In this document: one piece after another, positions 14,701 through 25,819 of the stretch
How positions within the stretch are numbered: the stretch's first letter is position 1
Layout of the letters: the number at the start of each line of letters is the position of its first letter
Source of the DNA: Acanthaster planci
Taxonomy: Eukaryota > Echinodermata > Asteroidea > Valvatida > Acanthasteridae
Assembly (NCBI RefSeq): GCF_001949145.1
Contig: NW_019091379.1
Coordinates: forward strand, 1,119,259 to 1,183,258
DNA length: 64,000 nt
Reading direction: 5' to 3'
Translations under genes and position numbers: made by a program
The notes under the pieces: generated by a model
Told to the model about the DNA's origin: nothing
What the model saw: the letters and a program-made list of their open reading frames with translations, nothing else
Databases searched by the model: none

Positions 14701-17700
14701 TGCAATAGCAGTATTATCACCACAGCCAGAAACACTGATTTAGCCGCCATCACCACTAAGTGTGACCACCCACCATCATCACCACAGCCAGGAACACTGA
14801 TTTAGCCACCATCACCACTAAGTGTGACCACCCACCATCATCACCACAGCCAGGAACACTGATTTAGCCACCATCACCTCTAAGTGTCACCACCCACCAT
14901 CATCACCACAGCCAGGAACACTGATTTAGCCACCATCACCACTAAGTGTCACCACCCAACATCATCACCACAGCCAGGAACACTGATTTAGCCACCATTA
15001 CCACTTAGTGTCACCGCCATCATTGCTGTTACTGTCAAAAATAGTCAAAAATTCCTTCCACTTCCCCTGCGCAGTACATAGACATATCATATGTCACTTG
15101 ACCGATTTTGACAGATAGGAGAACCGTGTTGAGAATGCATCTTTGCATGGGAGGGTTAATGCAACCCTTGCCGTTATCACTGTGTCACCGGTACTGTTGT
15201 TAATGTCATCTGTTTCTTTACGGCATTCAATTTCAGTCGTGTTCCATTCTACGCCGCTACGTTCCAGCTCTTCTACGGTGCAGAGGCCACGCTGCACGAA
15301 GAACTCGGCAAACTTTCACTAAATCTCGGCAACATCATGGGCGAGCTGTATGAGGAGACGTCCAAGGGAACATACGACATAAAGCGACTTTCTCAAGTTG
15401 GGTATGTAGGAGCAGTCAGTCATCAACTTCCATGGGCACTCCACACTGCAACAGGTCCAATAAGTGTTTCAAGGTCATGTAAACTTGAAACACCGGTCGT
15501 CCTCTCGCCTGAGTCAGTGCATAGCGGCACTTTATTTGGGATATATCACGTTGTCATAGTTCAGTGAATTTACATCTTATTGACGCATTTCATGTTCCAT
15601 TAGCTTCTCTAGGGAAAAATACTCCTCTGGTCTTCTCAGAAAGCCACTTTTCGCTGTACCACTCAGAGCAGGAAATATTTGTATATTGCATACAGGAGGG
15701 TAGATATTTATTGTGCTTTTGCACCCACAGATCACCTGATGTGGTAGGTAACACTCACCTGCCCGGCTCCAGATCCGGCTCCGCCTCTCCTGGCAACTCC
15801 ATCTACGAGGTGCAGGTGCCAGAGCATTACAACGAGAGGGAAGTGGCGCCACGCCCCGAAGCCCAGCAACAGCAGGCCCAGCCTGACGCATCGGCAGCAG
15901 CAACAGCAGCAGCCCCTGGCAACGAGGACGAGGACGAAGATGACGCCTTTGAGTATCAGGTCCCCAGGCCGGCAGAGCCCGCCCCGGCTGAGGTTGGTTT
16001 CCTGGAACTCACCACGGCATGTCTCCGCCTCACACACAGGACCCACTCACCTTGACCTGACAAGAACAAATTATTGCTTGGCAAAATATGCTAAGCAGCA
16101 ATAAGCTGGGAACCAGTTGCCAGAAGTGCACAATGCATAGCAATTTGATTTTGGTTGGAAACCCACTTTTGCTGAGCAAATTTATGTGCTTAGCACCTCC
16201 GTGAAAGTGTGATACTTTGTAACGGTCAGAATGTTGTCTTTGGGATGCCTTGTTCTCATCCCAGAACAGATGGCTGTTCTCCTGCAAACACGGCATTCCC
16301 ATCAGACCCCTACCTTGGATTAGTGTGTGAACAAATCAGATTCTTCACACAGTGCAGGAATGCCTTGATCATTCCAATGGAAAGGGTCAAACAGAACGCG
16401 AACCATCCCAACTTCTGAGACGCTCCTTTAGTGTCCCATTCCTGCTCCCAAGAATGAGTGGACAAAGAAAGAGCGAAATGATTTCTGCTTGACTGCACTC
16501 ACCAATACTGAACAAAACAAAGTCTGAAGGACCATCATGATAATCCTCTGACTAGATCTAATTCATTCCTCGTTGAGATCAGTAGTGGCATAGCCGATGA
16601 AATCCACTGATCCATACAGTCAACACACCATTTTAAGGTACTGTGTTTCACTTGCATGCTACCACCGGGCAGTAGCTCCACTATTGGTCACTGAGACGCA
16701 TGCCTAGTCTACTATCACCTGGATGTTCTCACACTAGAGCTGACAATATACTGTACGGTTAATGGATCAGTCAGTAGTCACCTTGCTATCTTATAGCAAT
16801 GAAGTGGAGGTCTTCTAAGTTTCTTGTATTCCTTCGTATCTTTTTTTTTTTTTTTTGGCAGATGAGGCGGACATCAGAGAAGGACGAGGAGCAGCGAGCA
16901 GTCCCGCCCCTCGCATCACCAGAAACAGTATCACCTAACAAATCCAACGGGGAACTTCCACCTGGAGTCATGTATAGGGTGAGTAACAGTGACTCAGCGC
17001 TCAGAGACCATGGCGAAGAGACATATATTTACCACAGGACCCAGCCATGGCAAGCGAATGCTCGAGGACTCGGAACGTGCCCCATTGGCTAGATCGAGCC
17101 TACGTATGCGATTACGAACACAATTGAGATTGCACAAGCCGAGGGAGGAGTGCAGCCGTCCTCTGCTACTTTATATCCAAACTGCCAGGTTAATTTTTAA
17201 ATGTCCATTCATTTAACTGGTGCAGATCCTTGCATTTTTACATGTCATCTGGCTTGAAGTGGTTAATTGAATTTGTAACCAAATTATCATTGCATGGTTG
17301 TAACCATAGAGTGTTTTCGAAACGAGTGAATTCAACTAAGACTTTAGTTTCGCTGGTTCTGGCCATTTTGAAGCAGCGTTTAAAACCACATGTTCAAGCT
17401 CTGACAGGAACCAGCAAAACTGAGGTCTGAGGCGAATCCACTCATTTCACAGACAGATTTGGCAAAATTTCAACCAGTGACATACATTCCTTCTCTAAGT
17501 ATCTACATTTGGCCTTCTGGTTACCAATCAATTACTGCCTTACTCGCTGTTACAAGCCTAATCCACAGGGCCTATTCTCTGACATCACTTTTTTGTGTGT
17601 GTGTGTAATTTGGTCTTGGCATCATGTAGGTAAGGGCCACACACAACTATGTGCGGAGAGACTCAGACGAGCTGACTTTTGAAAAGGGAGAGACCATAGA

Positions 17701-18284
17701 CGTACTGCCATTTGATGATCCGGACGATCAGGTAAAAATGGCACCCTTCAGAGTTGAGTGAAGCAACTCTGTATTCTGGCGTATTGGGAGCCAAAATTTG
17801 GCCAAAGTGCATTTGTGACTAGTGTTGTTAGCAGATGAAGTTCCCATCCGCGGTTGATTTTCAACAAGATTTTTGTCCTTCATGGCACTGTGCCAAGTAT
17901 CCGCCATGTTTAATCATTCTTCTTTGTGTGGGTAAAAGTCTTACTCTGTGCAGTGAACAGAAGCCATCTTCTAGATAGCACACAGAAGAGATTGCAGGCA
18001 AGTGTACAAGTTGAGTCCCAGGGTGAAGGAAATGTGTTATTAACAAAACTGGACGTCAATACAACTAAAAACTTATGTGAAACTTGTGATGTCTTGACCA
18101 CCGAACGTCCCTTTGTATGATTTTCTTCCTCTTTCTCCCGCAGAACTGAAATCTTCAGATCAGGGTTTGACAAGTGTTCTGATTAACTTTATTTCCTTGG
18201 TAGGATGAGGGATGGTCGCTTGGAATCAAGACATCCGATGGATCCAAAGGCGTCTTCCCGGAGAACTTCACTGTGCGACTCTGA
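8621..18284 (+). CDS. Amph: Amphiphysin/BIN1-type BAR-SH3 protein gene (first coding exon missing)
   Basis: Ten exons join in frame to about 411 residues. The family binds curved membranes through a crescent-shaped BAR dimer and, through its SH3 domain, recruits proline-rich partners such as dynamin in endocytosis, T-tubule formation or related remodelling. The BAR part runs from a VLLKLGK motif, the usual start of vertebrate exon 2, to the end of the sixth exon here. A roughly 165-residue linker with an acidic run and two tyrosine-containing QVP motifs follows. The SH3 domain begins after ELPPGVMYR and ends FPENFTVRL-stop, matching amphiphysin C-termini. Exon phases and several lengths (95 and 96 bases) equal those of human BIN1/AMPH as I recall them. 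The linker is short, like BIN1 and invertebrate amphiphysins, and I see no long clathrin/AP2-binding insert. The initiator exon is not visible. Introns between 8757 and 18203 hold only repeats, listed separately where recognisable. Confidence 0.95.
9100..9194 (+). CDS. Amph: Amphiphysin exon 3 (BAR domain)
   Basis: It is 95 bases long, the same as the vertebrate exon. The acceptor is CGTCGGCAG and the donor is GAA|GTAAGT. Phase 1 in, phase 0 out. It encodes [20 protein letters not shown] and then a DW pair and a short acidic end, equivalent to the BIN1 segment with LNECLQEVYEPDW. Confidence 0.93.
10203..10298 (+). CDS. Amph: Amphiphysin exon 4 (BAR domain)
   Basis: It is 96 bases, phase 0 to phase 0, with acceptor CTCTCTCAG and donor AAG|GTGAGG. 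It encodes [16 protein letters not shown] and ends [11 protein letters not shown], equivalent to the LLW..HQKLVD...TYLGQFPDIK segment of vertebrate proteins. Confidence 0.93.
11394..11492 (+). CDS. Amph: Amphiphysin exon 5 (BAR domain, concave basic face)
   Basis: It is 99 bases, phase 0 to phase 0, with acceptor TTGGCAG and donor AAG|GTACGT. It encodes [20 protein letters not shown] and ends [10 protein letters not shown]. The KR..KRxRK(L/M)xDxDSARH signature is the most conserved stretch of amphiphysin BAR domains. Confidence 0.95.
12622..12707 (+). CDS. Amph: Amphiphysin exon 6 (BAR domain)
   Basis: It is 86 bases, phase 0 in and phase 2 out, with donor CAG|GTAATT. It encodes [20 protein letters not shown] and ends EELPALYD. 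This matches the E-E-LP-L motif of family members. Confidence 0.92.
12751..12925 (+). repeat. Short interspersed repeat, GGTCTCAAAA family, copy 1
   Basis: It begins GGGAGGGTCTCAAAAATCGG and continues with GTTCCCGTTCCGTTGGACC-type sequence. The same end appears reversed in copies at 13655-13835 and about 16220-16430. It lies in the intron after the 12622-12707 exon. Confidence 0.6.
13051..13152. repeat. 55-base tandem duplication
   Basis: TGACATAGCTTCCCATGCAA begins at 13051 and again at 13106, and each is followed by the same TGACTTTAGAGTATAATCTG and GACACC. Two nearly identical copies with a 55-base period suggest a recent slippage or unequal exchange. Confidence 0.9.
13655..13835 (-). repeat. 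Short interspersed repeat, GGTCTCAAAA family, copy 2
   Basis: It ends CAAATTTTGAGACGCTCCCT, the reverse complement of the start of the 12751 copy. It has the same internal GTTCC/GGAAC-rich body, so it lies in inverted orientation about 0.9 kb from copy 1. Confidence 0.6.
14712..15020. repeat. 62-base minisatellite, five copies
   Basis: AGCCAGGAACACTGATTTAG (first copy AGCCAGAAACACTG) starts at 14724, 14786, 14848, 14910 and 14972, an exact 62-base period. The rest of each unit is CCACCATCACCACTAAGTGT plus CACC/CATCATC-rich sequence. Copies differ by only a few bases. It sits in the intron before the 15237 exon. Confidence 0.95.
15237..15401 (+). CDS. Amph: Amphiphysin exon 7 (end of BAR domain)
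   Basis: It is 165 bases, with acceptor CAATTTCAG and donor GG|GTATGT, phase 2 in and phase 2 out. It encodes [20 protein letters not shown] and goes on to a [18 protein letters not shown] stretch, equivalent to the final BAR helix (RVGFYVNTF...). The first base completes a Ser codon. Confidence 0.93.
15731..15992 (+). CDS. Amph: Amphiphysin linker exon (acidic, Gln/Ala/Pro-rich)
   Basis: The acceptor is TGCACCCACAG and the likely donor is GAG|GTTGGT, phase 2 in and phase 0 out. The stretch is low-complexity and probably disordered: a Ser/Gly start, [11 protein letters not shown], a QQQQ and Ala run, an acidic EDEDEDDAF run, then [12 protein letters not shown]. The two Tyr/QVP motifs and a DAF (DxF-type) tripeptide are the only visible candidate docking sites. 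I infer partner binding. It is not shown. Confidence 0.85.
16220..16430 (-). repeat. Short interspersed repeat, GGTCTCAAAA family, copy 3
   Basis: It ends ACTTCTGAGACGCTCCTTTA, a diverged form of the copy 2 end, and contains the GAACGCGAACCATCCCAAC and GGAATGCC-type body. It is intronic, after the 15731-15992 exon. Confidence 0.45.
16862..16978 (+). CDS. Amph: Amphiphysin exon before the SH3 domain
   Basis: It is 117 bases, phase 0 to phase 0, after a long T-tract and TTGGCAG, with donor AGG|GTGAGT. It encodes [20 protein letters not shown] and ends ELPPGVMYR. The ELPPGFLYK-like end is the standard entry to the amphiphysin SH3 domain. The first ATG is internal to the protein. Confidence 0.93.
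17630..17731 (+). CDS. Amph: Amphiphysin SH3 domain, first exon
   Basis: It is 102 bases, phase 0 to phase 0, with acceptor ATCATGTAG and donor CAG|GTAAAA. It encodes [20 protein letters not shown] and then an acidic FDDPDDQ end. ATHNY replaces the usual ALYDY, and SDELTFEKG is the RT-loop/strand motif of SH3 domains. Confidence 0.95.
18204..18284 (+). CDS. Amph: Amphiphysin SH3 domain, last exon and stop
   Basis: It is 81 bases including TGA at 18282-18284. It encodes [20 protein letters not shown] and then NFTVRL. The Trp of DEGW and the FPENF motif form the ligand groove. Amphiphysins end in almost the same residues. Confidence 0.96.
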   Translation, partial: DEGWSLGIKTSDGSKGVFPENFTVRL

Positions 18285-20359
18285 GCGAAGTTTCTTCTTT
18301 TGTGGGGGTTGTCATTTTTTTTTCTCCCCTTAAAATCTTGAATGGAGGATAATGCTTCGCCACGATATCATGCAGCCTTGGACGAGCTCTCCGCTGCCAA
18401 AAGCCTCCAGAACAGGGTTCGTAGATCTGATGCCTCTTCAGTATGAATAGTCAGTAGCTTTTTTTTTCTCCACCTCCAAACAATGTGGAGTCACAGAGGA
18501 TGGTGTTGTCCGTGTTACTTGCTTAAAATTTCACAAGATCTCTAGGCCGTGAATGAAAAATTTGAACTACACAAGCCTGCCAGGAACAAAATGGACAAAT
18601 GTCATAATTTGACCTGAAGAGAACTGAGCTGTGTAGACCATCTCTTAGGTCTCAGCTGTTCGATCTCTTTTAAATCTTTGGCATGCATGTAGAGACATTC
18701 GTTCTGAGTACATCTGTCGTGTCTCCATTCATTCTGACAAAGGGTTCTATTACGTTTGTTTAGAATTCGTGGACTCATACGCACCAGCTACTGAGCCAAA
18801 AGCCCGTCAGTGGGAAAAAATTTGCATTTTTGCCTGACCTGTCTCTGAATGAAATTTTGCAAGAACAGTACGTCCGATTTTCATTAAACTGGTGTCAAAG
18901 TTATTGGAAGACATCACTAGCAAAACTCTGAAGGCTTGGCACAAAAAAAATTCCATTTATATAATATCGAAGAAAATGTCAAGGGGCACCCCCCCCAGCT
19001 CATTCAGGGTTGATATGACAACACTAATGATTCACTCTCTTCCTGAAGCTGTGACTTTATTTGCTTCAACTTGATGTCGTGACAAACCCTTCCACTTTGT
19101 TGACCCACGATATATGTTCCGTTCCATTGTTCATATTTTTCAGTTTTCTTGAAAATTTAAAGAACGTTTGTCTGAAGATAGTGATCTAGAAGATGTACAA
19201 TGCACTTGTTGCTTTCATTAACTTCTAATCAAGTACAAAGCGATCTTGTTATGACCCAGACCCAAAGGAAGTACTTTTTTTGTCATTTATGAGACAGTAT
19301 TTCTAGGAGTTATGGCAAAAATCAAACTTTTTTTTAAATGCTTACCAAGACTAAAATACCTCATTAATATTAATGCAAATGATATGCATGGTCTTGACAG
19401 CAGTCCACGTGTGATGTATTGTTTTTTATGATGAACTTATGAATCATTGGCAACATGGGCAAATCTTTTAGAGAAGCACCACCTGCTAGTTGTCAACAGC
19501 CAATCATTGGCAATATCACTGAAATTGGGCGTCTGATTGGCTGAATGCAGTGGGGTCAGATGCCCACGGGATAGAAGGGGGGATGTGGTAGGAGGGATCC
19601 TGGCAGTTAGTAACCAAAAAATCCTGCCATGTTGGTATTGTGGCAGTAAAACCCAATCCACTGTATTTCAAAGTGGTTGGATTATAGTCTGTTTTCATGA
19701 CTGTGTACAAATCTGTAATTTGTGTACCTGTATGCAACTACAAACATTATTATTGAAGAAACATATTTGTCCTTATCAATGCATTCAAAGAACCTGCCAT
19801 TTTCACTGTTCCATGCCTAAGATATCGATGATTATGCATGTCGGTCTTTGATAATGCAGTTTGCTGGGTTAGTCTCTACTCAAGTTGTAATTGATGCACA
19901 TCATACTTGTGCATCATTGTTATGCATCGGTATTTTTCCCACTCACACCGTTCATCGATATGACATGTGCTTGATGGTTTAACTTGCATTTGTAAGCAAG
20001 AGTAACTACTTGGTTTAAAGCTAATCTGAATGTACAAAATTAATTTTCTGGGTACAACTGCTAACACATTACCCCTCTGGTTAGAATGACTGAAGTAGAA
20101 ACAATGTGTGTGTTACATGTAATTAATTCCTGCCACAGAAAACTGTATGCTGATCCAAAAGTACTTTTTCTTGTACCAAAAAAAAAATGAGGCAATTTGT
20201 TTAAGATGAGAAATGTAATATCCTTTCATTGCCGCAATGTGAGTACTGCATTTGTGCTGGAGATTGGGTGCAAAAGAGCAGTTTTTAGTAATCCTGCAGT
20301 TGTGGGAAAATGGTGGAAAGTGTTTCTAAACTTCCACAAGAGATTTCTAGGCTAAGGAA

Positions 20360-20365
20360 AATAAA
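20360..20365 (+). promoter_or_regulatory. Candidate polyadenylation signal
   Basis: AATAAA lies about 2.1 kb after the amphiphysin stop codon. It is one of two plus-strand candidates listed. No further evidence of use is visible. Confidence 0.3.
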
Positions 20366-20738
20366 GGAACATTGCACCAAGCTAGAGACATCCACAGAGG
20401 AGGTCTCCCCACAGCAGAAGCCCCTGTCCCAAGCCCCATCCCAACACCATTTGAAATTCAAATAAGTGCTCAGGCTACATGAAAGCTGCAGTTCATTTGC
20501 TTTAAGTGACACCTTAAGAAATGTTTGTCGCCTCCCCTGTTCCCCCTCCCTCTGTGCCCCCTCCCCTGTGCCTCCTCGTAAATTTCAACCAAGTTACACG
20601 ATTGCACTAAGCATCTGGCTTTTTTCCATTTGCTGGTATCAGAGCCAGTATGCGCAGATCATCACATGTAAAAGTTCTGTGTTGAGCAGTAATTACATGT
20701 ACATGTACCTAACTGGATGCAGATGATTCTAAGCCTAT

Positions 20739-20940
20739 GAGCCCTGGGCTGGACCGAGAGGGCGCAATTTTCCTGGCACAGGAGGCTCCATTGGTCGGAA
20801 CTGCACTTCGCTGGTTCACAATTAACTTTGAAATGCACGCTTTACAGCCCCCATCGCTACCAGCAAAATGAACGCTCTTGACCAGCATGGCTCTTTGCAA
20901 CCAATGAGGGGGAGGGGAAGGCTTCTGCTCAAGAAAGATA
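20739..20940. repeat. Dispersed ~190-base repeat, copy 1
   Basis: It starts GCCCTGGGCTGGACCGAGAG and ends near CTTCTGCTCAAGAAAGATA. Internal blocks such as GGAGGCTCCATTGGTCGGAA, AAATGCACGC and CTACCAGCAAAATGAACGCT recur in the same order at 27290-27494 and 39190-39383. No coding potential is seen. Confidence 0.85.
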
Positions 20941-23900
20941 ACTTATCAAAGTACTTGTTACTAGTTGCCAGCGAGGAGACTGGACATCTCTTGGGTTTTC
21001 TCATTGATTACTACAGGAACCCGAATCCATTTCCGGTTGTAGGAAAAAAATGAGAGGTTCTGGGACAGTATGGGGGCTTAGCACTGAAAAAAACAAATTC
21101 ACTTCCACTCCGATCATCAAAGCCTCTCAAGTTATTTTCCCTCACAGAGGCTTTGCGAAGGATAATCCACGAGGACTAAAGTGTTCACACCTTTGACGAC
21201 GGGGGAATGGAGACCAGCAAGTGTAATCATACACTGTGAGTGGTGCAGGTCAGGTCTGACTAGCTTTACGGTGGTTGGACGAGTCGCCTGAGTTTGGTCT
21301 CACTATTACATACATGTTTGTTACCAAGAGCTGGTTTTACCACAGTGTGTATTGGGGATTTTGAGCTTGGAGGGTTTGGAATACAGGATGGGTACTGTAG
21401 TTGGAGTGGAGCTTGGAGGCTCAACTGTTTGGAATTACTGTTACACTGGATCAGTTTTGGTTTGTTTTTTTTTCTTTGTTTTTTTTTTTTTTGCATAGAT
21501 CCGCTCCTGTGAATTTTGCAAAGCAAACTAGGAGACATCTTTTTTTTCTTTTTCTTTTTAAAAACTCCTTCTGCAATTCCCAACATTTTTGCATGGCATT
21601 TCATGCAGGGCTATAGTCAAGTACTTTCACAAGACCAGTCACAAGTTCCAAGATGAACTGTGATCAGAATGCTTTTTCCACAGTTCTTTTTGAACAGCTT
21701 GTGAATGTGCATGGTTTGTGATGGTCTCGGCTAAATCCCTCAATTTCATACACACTCTCAACATTGCCATGGTTTGACAGATCACAAACCCAAACGGTAG
21801 CTCTTAGAGAACAGTTGTGCATAAACTTTGCTCACTGACTGAGGGTCATACGCCGAATCGGTGTACTAGAAAAAGGAAAAGTTCATCCCAAACCAATCAT
21901 AGGTCAACCGTCTGGTCTTTAAAAACTTGCTCTAAAATGCACCAGTGTGTGTTCGCAGGTCCCAGGAATTTCCAAAGTGTCTCATTGCATATATGTACAT
22001 AAGATATATTGTGTATAAATTTAGACTTTTTAACATGTTCAAGCTTTTTATATGATTTAACAATGTCTTGCTTTATTGTGGTTATTATGAAGTAGGTCCT
22101 AGGTTAGGATTTGATGCAGATATTGTACTTGCTGGGGCATTACTTTCTGTTTTGCTTTATTTAATTTTCTTGGTCCCGGTTTTCACTGCACAGAGACTTG
22201 AAATCTTCTTTGGTGTATCTGGGCAGGTAATTACATGTATGTTGTCAAAGTGGACTAATTTCCATGTTTCTTGGGTGCCAAAATGGAAGACTTTTTTTTA
22301 TTTCTGAGATCATGATGGTATGTGGATTCAAATTACATTGGAGTGAGCTGTACAGCTGCCAAGTACAAGAAGCAATGCACTAGTACTACAGACCAGCTCA
22401 CAAGCAAGGTTGGGAACCCAACGCATGTAATGGGCCGGACTAGACCATGCCCTCAAAGCTTCTGATATCTCATTGGTCCCTGTGAGATTTACAGGCTTTC
22501 TGAATCCTGATTTGGTCTTCCTGTCACTAGGTGTTAACACAGCATGCAGTACATACATGCAAAATATTAAAGTCCACACCGACCAAGGTCATGGGATATC
22601 CAGGCATGTGTATCAAGGCACAGGGTTGTCTCTGAGTCTGACATGTCTGAGTAATACATCAGGAATATCCAGGCTAACTTGCAGATGGTTTTCATTGAGA
22701 ACAATTGTCGGTGTGTAGCCTTCAGTAGCAACGTCCACCCATTTGGCAAAAAAATGTCGACGGGGGTTTTGGGTATGGGGATAAACTAAACAGGATCGAG
22801 TGCACCACGTGACCACGCCTTACAGCGGGAATTAACCATCTGTGCTTGGAAAATCATAAAAAGGGAAATCAGCGGCTACCAAAGATTTGCTGGACATGTC
22901 TCCTTTAGCTGATGCTTGCTTGAGCATTATACATGTAACTGACATCACATGATGATTTCAAGAAAACTTGTTAGTTGACGATACAGAAGGAAACACCAGT
23001 GACTTTTGAAGTTTCAAGTAGAGTAAATTTTGATGTGGGAGACCCCCCCTCCTCATTTTTTTTTTAATTCAAGGGCAGGACGCTGGTAAATGTTACGTAT
23101 GCTATGTAATTTTTTCTCCCTAAAGGTCTTCAGGGGGTTATAATCCCGTAGTTATTTGGTTTAGGATTTTACAAAGAAGGATTTTTTCTTTTGGCCTACT
23201 CGTAGCCATAGTGTATTTTCATATTATTTTACCCTTATAGTCATTTGAATCGTGCATTGAAAATGTGCATGTATATGTTATCGTGCATTGAAAATGTGCA
23301 TGTGTATGTTTAGTTGTATGAAAAAAGGTATGGGTGGTGAAATGTGATGAAGTTACTGCCGCAATATTAAAAGCTGACTGACATGGCTGTTGTATAGAGA
23401 TACTACATGTATCTTTTTGTTTATAAGCTTGATTTGTTTAATGCAATATCTGTCGTGCGGTACGACAGATTGTCCAAATGCACTTCATGTAAAAAAGTGC
23501 CTTTATTTTCCCCTGAGCTAGTACTGTACTTCCCTCCTTTTTTTTCTTGTGTGCTGTGTGTTACTCTATGGTACTTGTGTATGATTCTGAAATTATTTTA
23601 ATCAGCTGTCGACATGATTTACATTGATTTATACTGTATGTAGCTGGAACTGTTTTAAATGCTTTAAGATTTGGCTTGTCTGGATGACCGACTTTTCTTG
23701 TTTCATCTGCATCAGTTCTAATTTTTTTTTATCTTGTGCTGCTTAATAGTAGTTGACTACTTAGTAGTGATGTAGTGATAAGAACATTAAGCAGAACATT
23801 GTATTTACATTAGTACAAAAATAACTCCTGATTTGGAATTTTTATTGTAGTCTTATCAACAATTTGTACTGTTTGTTCACTTGGCTGCTTTTTTTTTTTT

Positions 23901-24305
23901 TTTTTTTTAATCTCCGTAATAAGAAAAACTATGAAGAATCCTTAAAGTTGAGAGGCTTTTAGATGTTTGGTAACAATTGGGTCTGAGAATAAGGGAGGAA
24001 AGATATTGTGAACGCAATCACCCGCCAAGCTTGCCTGTAACTTGTTTTTGCTTGGCAATTTTATGAATAACTGTACTGTATCTCTGTAAAACCGCACGGC
24101 ATCCGATTCAGTGCTTACATATGGTCGCAGAACCCGGATGCATTCCGTACGAACCTCTTTTGATAGTACAAGCTACATGTTGCTCTAAATAATACTTGGG
24201 GACCTGAGTCTGTGAATGACGTGAACAGCCCCAAAGCCTCTGATTTTTTTGGTCGTCATTCACCAGCGGGATGAGTCTGTCTTGCGTTCTGATTGGCCTC
24301 ACAGT

Positions 24306-24318
24306 TAGGCGCATGCGC
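24306..24318. promoter_or_regulatory. NRF1-like site in a CpG-containing patch
   Basis: The sequence GGCGCATGCGCGG matches the palindromic GCGCATGCGC core bound by NRF1 in animals. It follows a GATTGG (inverted CCAAT) at 24290. Such pairs mark many animal promoters, but no first exon was recognised next to it on either strand. Confidence 0.3.
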
Positions 24319-25813
24319 GGTGCATGGTATCTTTGCGTGCGTTAGAAATTGAACTAACATTCTACCAGAATTCACCCGCTCATGAAGTTTCCCTATCAAT
24401 GCGGCCAGTGCATTATAGACCTGTTATAGCCTGTAAACTATGGCTAGGCGCAACAAAATCAAAAGAATAATTCGCAAAGTGGTAAAATATCTCACATTAT
24501 TAACTCTCCTACGAAATATAGAAAATGCTTCCCGTGTTAACACTGATGAAGCAAAATGTGTGTAGACCTTTTTCACCCACCAGACTGGATCATTGCGCTA
24601 AATGTAAATAATATCACCACGTGTGGACCGTGATTGCATGTATTCCTACGGGCATCTTCAACCACGTGCAAGCGCTGCATGCTTGACTAGTTTGTCTTGA
24701 ATAGGCAGATTACCATCACAACACAAGGCACTCATTTCCAGGTCTATACACGTTATGTGTTATTGGCGTCTCCATGGTGTCTCTGATGCTGTTTCTGTTA
24801 TTTTAATTTAGTTACGAGTGCACAAAAGGTTTACTGGAGCCTATCCTAGTGAGACAAAACTCTTGTGCTCTGAGGACGGGAACCCCTATTTTGAGGCAGA
24901 AATTCTTGGTGTCCAGATGCGAACTTTCTGCAAACTTTGGCCCGTCCGTCAGTGTTTTGTAGCCGTGTGTTGTCATAAACTCAAGCTTGTAGTATCGGTG
25001 GAAGACGTCCCAATCGAAGCACACGAATCGCGACCATAGTCAGACTGTGTAGCTCCACACTGCAGACATTCGGCAGTCAAGCCAGTAGGCTATGCGTACT
25101 GGTTAGACACAGGTTTAGTTGGCAAAATTAATTTGTCATTGCGAAACATTAGCCCTCCGTCATTTGGACCCCCGTTGCAATTATTTCATTTCCAATGAAA
25201 GATTCTTTCTTTCATGGTTGCACACTTTCTTTCCTCTGTGTCGCGAGAGTGCCACACTACCAAGGCGCTTCAGTTTCGCACGGACAGAGCATCGACACGG
25301 AATGCCACTAAAAAGCAAATTTACAATGTTAGGCACGGACGGTGTGAGGATTGTGCGTCACGTGGTGGTTTGCCTTTTTCAACCCCTGGGTCTATGCAAG
25401 ACATTGCTGTTGAGGTGCTCGACAGTAGACCACACCATAAATCGGAAAGGAAATTGGGACGCTCTGGTCAAACGCAACTGTTGTGTTCCTGTTCACAATT
25501 GTACAAAAACATAAATCGAAACTACTCTAAATTTTCTTCTGTCTTTATTTCTTTTCATTGCGCATAGTTCCACGGTAATCTCTCTGAGTACTTAAATGTA
25601 CTGTTGGTGTTTTTTGCATCATAATTTAAACGTTATCTGTGGTGAGCGAAAATGTAATCCTATTTTTATAGTTAAACATTCTTGAATTAACAGAAGTTCT
25701 GTAAGTCTGTTGTCAACTTGGAGTTTCCATTTCCGTGTACAGGTTAACAGACGAACTGCAGACGTTGCTGAATATCTTAACTATATTCAGTTTAATTGAT
25801 GTATACAAATCCG

Positions 25814-25819
25814 AATAAA
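25814..25819 (+). promoter_or_regulatory. Candidate polyadenylation signal
   Basis: AATAAA occurs in the context CCGAATAAAGAAGC. It could end a very long amphiphysin 3' UTR or an unrecognised transcript. Confidence 0.25.

Noticed and set aside
14712-15020. Spaced repeat array considered as CRISPR
   Set aside because: The repeats are contiguous with no unique spacers, and the genome is animal.
24818-25567. Three overlapping plus-strand ORFs of 73-131 codons
   Set aside because: No family resemblance, mutually overlapping frames and no convincing splice or start context. Probably non-coding.
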